Source: Tranzscheliella williamsii | Lineage: Eukaryota > Basidiomycota > Ustilaginomycetes > Ustilaginales > Ustilaginaceae | Direction: 5' to 3' | Length of the DNA stretch: 64,000 nt | Assembly: GCA_023212725.1 (NCBI GenBank) | Contig: JALBYF010000001.1 | Coordinates: 558,001 to 622,000, forward strand | In this document: piece by piece, positions 59,549-64,000 of the stretch | How positions within the stretch are numbered: the first letter of the stretch is position 1 | Layout: every line of letters begins with the position of its first letter | The notes under the pieces: generated by a model | The model's input: the letters and a program-made list of their open reading frames with translations, nothing else | Database searches by the model: none | Told to the model about the DNA's origin: nothing | Made by a program: the position numbers and the translations under genes

Positions 59549-61267
59549 ATGGAGGGCACGAGGCTCATCGTAGTCTCTAACCGGCTACCGGTCACCATCA
59601 AGGTCGATCCATCCGTTCCGGGTGGTTACACCTTCAGCTTGTCGTCCGGTGGGCTCGTCTCGGCGCTGTCAGGATGCAAGAAGAGTATGGACTTCATCTG
59701 GATCGGCTGGCCTGGCCTCTCGGTCCCTCCCAAGGACGAGGAGTACATCGAGAAGAAGCTTGGCGAGGAATACAGCTGCCAACCAGTGTGGATCTCTGAC
59801 GAGATCGCTGACCGGCACTACAATGGATTCTCCAACTCGATCCTCTGGCCTCTCTTCCATTACCATCCCGGAGAGATGAACTTCGACGAGGCCAACTGGC
59901 TCGCTTATCGGGAAGCCAATCTTCGCTTCGCTGAGAAGATCAGGAGCATCATCCGACAAGGCGACATGGTATGGGTACAAGATTACCACCTCATGCTTTT
60001 GCCGCTCATGCTGCGAACCCTCGTGGAAGGGGCCTCGCAGCAAGGCGCCACTTCGCAGAGGGAGCTGGAACACGTTCGCCACGGCGTCGATGGCAGCCTC
60101 CAGCTTCAAGACAACGACATGCTGGCTGCCCCAAGCGATCCTTACGACCCGCTCAGCGGTCGGCCCATGACCCCTCTTGGCGGCGACCTTCACAACTCGC
60201 AAAATGCTCCCACCGGCAAGGGTCTAGGCACGAGCGATGGTTCCAGCGGACGTGGCGCCATCAAGATCGGCTTCTTCCTTCACACCCCCTTCCCATCGTC
60301 GGAGATCTACAGGATTCTTCCCGTCCGCAGAGAGATTCTGCTCGGCATCTTGCATTGCGATCTTATTGGCTTCCACACGTACGATTACGCTCGACACTTC
60401 CTTTCATCGTGCACACGCATTCTGGGTCTGCCAACGATGCCGAACGGTGCCGAGTTTGAAGGTCGATATGTCCACGTTGGAACCTATCCCATCGGTATCG
60501 AGCCGAGCCAGTTCGAAGAGGGCTTGAGGCGGGATAGCGTCAAGGAGCGTATCAAGAGCCTGCAGCGACGCTTCGAAGGCGTCAAGATCATTGTTGGCGT
60601 CGACAGGCTGGATTACATCAAGGGTGTGCCGCAGAAGCTGCATGCCCTGGAGACTTTCTTGCAGGATCATCCCGAGTGGGTGGGCAAGGTGGTGCTGGTC
60701 CAAGTCGCGGTGCCTTCGCGCCAAGACGTGGAGGAGTACCAGAATCTGCGGGCGACCGTCAACGAAGCGGTAGGCAGGATCAACGGCCGCTTTGGCACGG
60801 TGGAGTCGATGCCGATCCACTTCCTGCACCGGTCGGTCAGCTTTGACGAGCTCTGCGCGCTGTACGCGATCAGCGACGTCTGTCTTGTCACCTCGACGCG
60901 CGATGGTATGAACCTGGTCTCGTACGAATACATTGCCTGCCAAGCCGAGCGCGCCGGTGTTATGGTCCTCTCCGAGTTTGCCGGTGCAGCGCAGTCGCTC
61001 AATGGCTCGCTGATCTGCAATCCGTGGGACACGTTTGCTGTCTCGGACGCCATCCACGAGGCGCTCACCATGCCCGCCAACATCCGCCGCGAGAACTTTG
61101 AAAAGCTCAGCAGATACGTCCAGAAGCACACCGCTAGCTGGTGGGGCCTCAGCTTTGTCAACGACCTCAAGAAGATCAAGGTCGACGACGGCATGGTCGA
61201 GTCTCCTGACGCCTCGACAAGGGCTGAGGTAAGGCTTCAGGACGCAGGCAGCACGGTAGGCGCATGA
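59549..61267 (+). CDS. TPS1: Trehalose-6-phosphate synthase (GT20)
   Basis: A 572-residue enzyme (EC 2.4.1.15) that makes trehalose 6-phosphate from UDP-glucose and glucose 6-phosphate in the cytosol, for stress tolerance and control of glycolysis. Conserved blocks: LIVVSNRLPVTIK at the start, WIGWPGL, LWPLFHYHPGEMNFDE, VWVQDYHLMLLPLML, IGFFLHTPFPSSEIYRILPV, VDRLDYIKGVPQKLHA and DGMNLVSYEYIACQ. No phosphatase domain follows, so this is a Tps1-type protein. Between MLR and the HTPFPSSE block an insertion of about 70 residues (roughly 165-235, Gly/Ser/Asp-rich) is absent from yeast Tps1 and accounts for most of the extra length. It converges with the lactonase-like gene, with 185 bases between stops. 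Confidence 0.96.
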   Translation: MEGTRLIVVSNRLPVTIKVDPSVPGGYTFSLSSGGLVSALSGCKKSMDFIWIGWPGLSVPPKDEEYIEKKLGEEYSCQPVWISDEIADRHYNGFSNSILWPLFHYHPGEMNFDEANWLAYREANLRFAEKIRSIIRQGDMVWVQDYHLMLLPLMLRTLVEGASQQGATSQRELEHVRHGVDGSLQLQDNDMLAAPSDPYDPLSGRPMTPLGGDLHNSQNAPTGKGLGTSDGSSGRGAIKIGFFLHTPFPSSEIYRILPVRREILLGILHCDLIGFHTYDYARHFLSSCTRILGLPTMPNGAEFEGRYVHVGTYPIGIEPSQFEEGLRRDSVKERIKSLQRRFEGVKIIVGVDRLDYIKGVPQKLHALETFLQDHPEWVGKVVLVQVAVPSRQDVEEYQNLRATVNEAVGRINGRFGTVESMPIHFLHRSVSFDELCALYAISDVCLVTSTRDGMNLVSYEYIACQAERAGVMVLSEFAGAAQSLNGSLICNPWDTFAVSDAIHEALTMPANIRRENFEKLSRYVQKHTASWWGLSFVNDLKKIKVDDGMVESPDASTRAEVRLQDAGSTVGA

Positions 61268-61452
61268 GCTCCCCATCTCTAGTCGCTCTGTACCATAGAC
61301 CACCCTTTATATCGTCAGCCGCACTCGATACACGGTTTCTTACCGATACTACGTGGTTGACTACAAGATTCCAAATTGAGACAGAAGGCAACTGGGCGAC
61401 AGTGACAGGGGAGAGAGTGAATCGGCAGGAAGAAGGGCGAAGAGGAAGTGGA

Positions 61453-62337
61453 TTACGTGAGGACACGGCCTAGGAGGGGTGTGACGGTGGCGAGGTCGTG
61501 TCCGGGGACGACCAGGCCGCCGGTGGTTTTCTCGAGGCGTTGGAGGCGCTGATTGGAGTTGAACCAGGCGGGGTGGTCTCTGGCGAGCCAGCCCTGGGGC
61601 ACGCCTGGCTTGAAGTTCTCCAGGACATGGGCGTGGTCGCTGACGAAGAAGAAGCTGCCGTCGTTCTCGAGGTTGAGCTGCATGCCGATGAGGCCGTCGG
61701 TGTGGCCGGGGAGGTGGTGGAGGGTGATGCCCTGGGCAAAGTCGATGGTCCTGTCGTCAAAGGTCTTCCAGTTGAGTTCGTCGAGGGAGAGGTAGTGCGG
61801 CATGTAGACGCCACGGTCGGCGCCTGTGGCGCAGCTGAACAAGGCGGACTTGAGCTCGCGTTCGTGCACCCAGATCGGCACGTCGGTCTTGCGGAAATGC
61901 TCGAGCCCGCCCGCATGGTCCAGATGCAGATGCCCAATGATGACTTGCGACACATCCTTGATGCTGTTGCCCGTCTTTGCGATCGCCGCCTCGAGCTCGT
62001 GCTCAGGCTCGTAGCGCGATCGCGCAAAAATGTCGTTGATCGGCGCACCCCACACTTCCGGATAGTCCTTTCCACAGCCCGTCTCCCAGAGGATAAGCCC
62101 CTCGGTGGGATGCTCGATGAGTACCGAGTACATGATCAGATCGCGTCGCTCTGGGACAGCCGGCCCCTTGGGATTGCTCATCAAGCTGCCGTTGCCGCCG
62201 CGCAAGAACCACCCGGCATCGGCCTGCAGGTATCCGAGACAGATGACATGGCACTTTGTGCCCTTGGGAGCCTTGTTCAAGACGTGGGGCAACACGACAC
62301 CGTCGCGGCTCTGGTGCTGGCTGAGCTGGCCTGACAT
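61453..62337 (-). CDS. Metallo-beta-lactamase-fold hydrolase, lactonase-like
   Basis: A 294-residue enzyme with the full set of zinc ligands of the metallo-beta-lactamase fold: HLHLDH at about 136-141, His in LPGHTDGL near 208, Asp in VSDHAH and His in VVPGHDLA near 277. The pattern and the family blocks (YSVLIEHPTEGLILWETGCG near the N-terminus, VIIGHLHLDHAGG) match the N-acyl homoserine lactone and gamma-lactone hydrolase group, including bacterial AiiA/AttM. The fungal members' substrates are mostly unknown. The ATG at 62337 is preferred (MSGQLSQHQ); five codons upstream open on an alternative start. TATATAAG lies 97-104 bases before it. No signal peptide, so probably cytosolic. Confidence 0.88.
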   Translation of the reverse strand: MSGQLSQHQSRDGVVLPHVLNKAPKGTKCHVICLGYLQADAGWFLRGGNGSLMSNPKGPAVPERRDLIMYSVLIEHPTEGLILWETGCGKDYPEVWGAPINDIFARSRYEPEHELEAAIAKTGNSIKDVSQVIIGHLHLDHAGGLEHFRKTDVPIWVHERELKSALFSCATGADRGVYMPHYLSLDELNWKTFDDRTIDFAQGITLHHLPGHTDGLIGMQLNLENDGSFFFVSDHAHVLENFKPGVPQGWLARDHPAWFNSNQRLQRLEKTTGGLVVPGHDLATVTPLLGRVLT

Positions 62338-62433
62338 AATGCAGCAGTGCAATTGCAGAGGAAGCGAGAGGGGTTACAGAGCAGAAACAGCGGCTAGCTG
62401 ACCAAGCGGGAACATGGCCGATGAGCCGCTGCT

Positions 62434-62441
62434 CTTATATA
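62434..62441 (-). promoter_or_regulatory. Probable TATA box of the lactonase-like gene
   Basis: TATATAAG on the minus strand, 97-104 bases upstream of the ATG at 62337. Confidence 0.45.
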
Positions 62442-63516
62442 GAGCGCAGTGGACGAGCGACCGTGCTGCCATCGCGGGCCCATGAGACCAGGCGCAAGGC
62501 ACCCGCAGGCCGGCAGCATATATCGCCAGGAAAGGGACTCCTTCACAAGGCAGAAAGCACTCCCTTACTGGCCGGTGCGGGACCCGTGACCTCAAGGAAA
62601 AGGCAACCCCCGCTCGTAAATACACTCCGGGTTGTGTCATTTTGCGGGGCAAAGTCTTACTGCCATGTCAAACTAGGCGAGCTGGTGCATTCACCTGCGC
62701 TCGTGCAACCGCACGAGAAGCGACCGAGCATGTCGTGTGCATCACGCCAAAGACACAGTCCTAGTCGCAGTCCCAGTCGCAGTCATGTTGGCAGTTTAGA
62801 AACATACATAGAAGCGCTCCCCGACATGAGACCCGTAGTGGAGTGCTGCGCAAGCTTTAGATGGTCCGTGCTAGCACGCTCACCGGCTGTGATTGCAGGT
62901 TGGTACTCTAGCTTGTATATGAGGCCTTTGGTCCCTGCGGATTTACGCTTGTGCAGTTGCGATTGGCAGGGGAACGCGACTGTGGCTTCGCCATCGATCA
63001 TAACTCTTTCTTCAAAGGTGGCTATTCCTTCAAAAGGTGGCTATATCGGGACTTATGCGTGGCGCTCAGCTTGTCGCCCTTGCTACCATATAGTCACATT
63101 TACCCTATGAGGATCCTCCTTGAGCAAGCCGCACAACCCGACGCAGTGTGAATGTGGCCTTTTCTCCATCGGAAGCGCCTGCATCCTTTAGTAATTGCAA
63201 CCGCAAGCGCATGCAGCATGTGGTGTGACGTGACGGACAGCAGCGAAACTCGGAACTCTCAACGCAGAGCGAGTAGTAGTGTACCCTATACAACAACCAT
63301 CTGAGGTCACATGCGGTGACTTCCTAAGACTATAGAATCTCAGCTATCGATCAAGGTTCGCTCACGGCGCGGCTTATCGCTATGACTTTGTGATGCGAAA
63401 GACTCACCACGAAAGCTTGGCAGTGCCACCGGTTAGCTGCAACACGACTGAGCCTTTTGTCCTTCCCGCTGTTCCTCCTGGCTAACCCTCGCCTTAGCTT
63501 CGACGAGAAAGCGGCC
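62442..63516. other. Divergent intergenic region
   Basis: It lies between the lactonase-like gene and the gene that starts at 63517. A 229-codon frame at 62421-63110 lacks any domain and overlaps the lactonase promoter, so it is not called. Short repeats: AGTCGCAGTCCCAGTCGCAG near 62763-62782, and TTCAAAGGTGGCTAT at about 63011 and again at about 63029. Confidence 0.45.
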
Positions 63517-64000
63517 ATGCAGACGGACAAAGAACGGGAGTCGCAGCCAGACACGGGCTACAGCCTCTCCTCGGCCATGGGACATCCGTTTCGCGCGATG
63601 AAGAAGCATCTACACGGAGACCATGGCTCCGAGCCGCAGTCGACTTCCTCTTCACAGATGCTGGATACCGCCACCGGCCTCGCCAAGGCACCGGCGCAAG
63701 TCGTTGCCGATGGAGCCAAGACGACCGCCGATGCTGCCGCCTCGAGTCGCTTCAATCCCCTCGAGAATAAAGCTGAGAAAGCGGCAGAAACCTTCCAGGG
63801 AAGAAACAACGAATGGAGGAAGGTCGAGGATCCGATCACGGGCAAATTTGTGGTACAGCGAGATGTCACGGACAAAGAGTATCAGCAAGGTCTCGAGCAA
63901 TCCAGCAGCCAAGGCAAGGGTCTACATGTGTTGGAATCACCAGAGGAGCACCAAACGGACGTCAACCAGCCAGAAGACGCGCCAAAGGATCCCAACCACG
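63517..64000 (+). CDS. N-terminal part of an unidentified protein, cut by the window end
   Basis: An open frame from the ATG at 63517 to the last base (161 codons, no stop), not closed inside the window. It starts MQTDKERESQPDTGYSLSSA and is hydrophilic and disordered, with Ala- and Lys-rich segments. The most ordered piece is EWRKVEDPITGKFVVQRDV; a short D-P-(I/V)-T-G motif of this kind occurs in several fungal membrane-contact and C2-domain proteins, but the match is too short to assign. Continuous coding-like composition in one frame supports a real gene. Confidence 0.65.
   Translation, partial: MQTDKERESQPDTGYSLSSAMGHPFRAMKKHLHGDHGSEPQSTSSSQMLDTATGLAKAPAQVVADGAKTTADAAASSRFNPLENKAEKAAETFQGRNNEWRKVEDPITGKFVVQRDVTDKEYQQGLEQSSSQGKGLHVLESPEEHQTDVNQPEDAPKDPNH

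Noticed and set aside
62421..63110. 229-codon ATG frame upstream of the lactonase-like gene
   Set aside because: No domain, mixed composition, overlaps the lactonase TATA region, and contains short nucleotide repeats; no splice or promoter support.

Overview
The window looks like a contig from a GC-rich, gene-dense, intron-poor fungus, most likely a basidiomycete of the smut-yeast type (Ustilaginomycotina). This is an inference from long intronless ORFs, a few short GT-AG introns (about 70-85 nt, plus a 450-nt intron in a ribosomal protein gene), the domain make-up of the proteins, and a cutinase of the yeast cutinase-like-enzyme type. I recognise no tRNA, rRNA or CRISPR array. Several track starts fall on GTG or TTG, so I moved starts to the first sensible ATG.

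Layout. 0.4-11 kb: an ABCC transporter, a large disordered protein of unknown function, and a PPP4R2-type phosphatase-4 regulatory subunit. 11.7-21 kb: a sparse block with long gene-free stretches and genes for exported proteins: a secreted GH3 beta-glucosidase, a cutinase, and a newly reconstructed two-exon gene for a small protein with a signal or anchor segment (18366-18930). 21-31 kb: a BCS1-like AAA ATPase and the COMPASS PHD protein Spp1, divergent around a nested inverted-repeat element; then a conserved ankyrin-like protein and a Ser/Pro-rich disordered protein. 31-43 kb: PEX11, a SAP30BP/HCNGP splicing factor with a 7-nt first coding exon, mitochondrial bL35m, a DENND6-type Rab GEF, ribosomal protein S16 (spliced), and mitochondrial uL4m. 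43-54 kb: a SHPRH/Irc20-type SNF2-RING protein, a NUFIP1-type snoRNP assembly factor, a proline iminopeptidase and a CCDC137-like nucleolar protein. 55-64 kb: a second small secreted protein with one intron, a decayed NFS1 cysteine desulfurase pseudogene, glycine-cleavage T-protein, trehalose-6-phosphate synthase, a metallo-beta-lactamase-fold lactonase-like enzyme, and the start of a gene that runs off the end.

Most of the window is housekeeping, rich in mitochondrial and ribosome or RNP functions. The less ordinary parts are the two small exported proteins, the hairpin that covers the splice donor of one of them, the nested inverted-repeat element, the NFS1 relic, and the lactonase-like enzyme.
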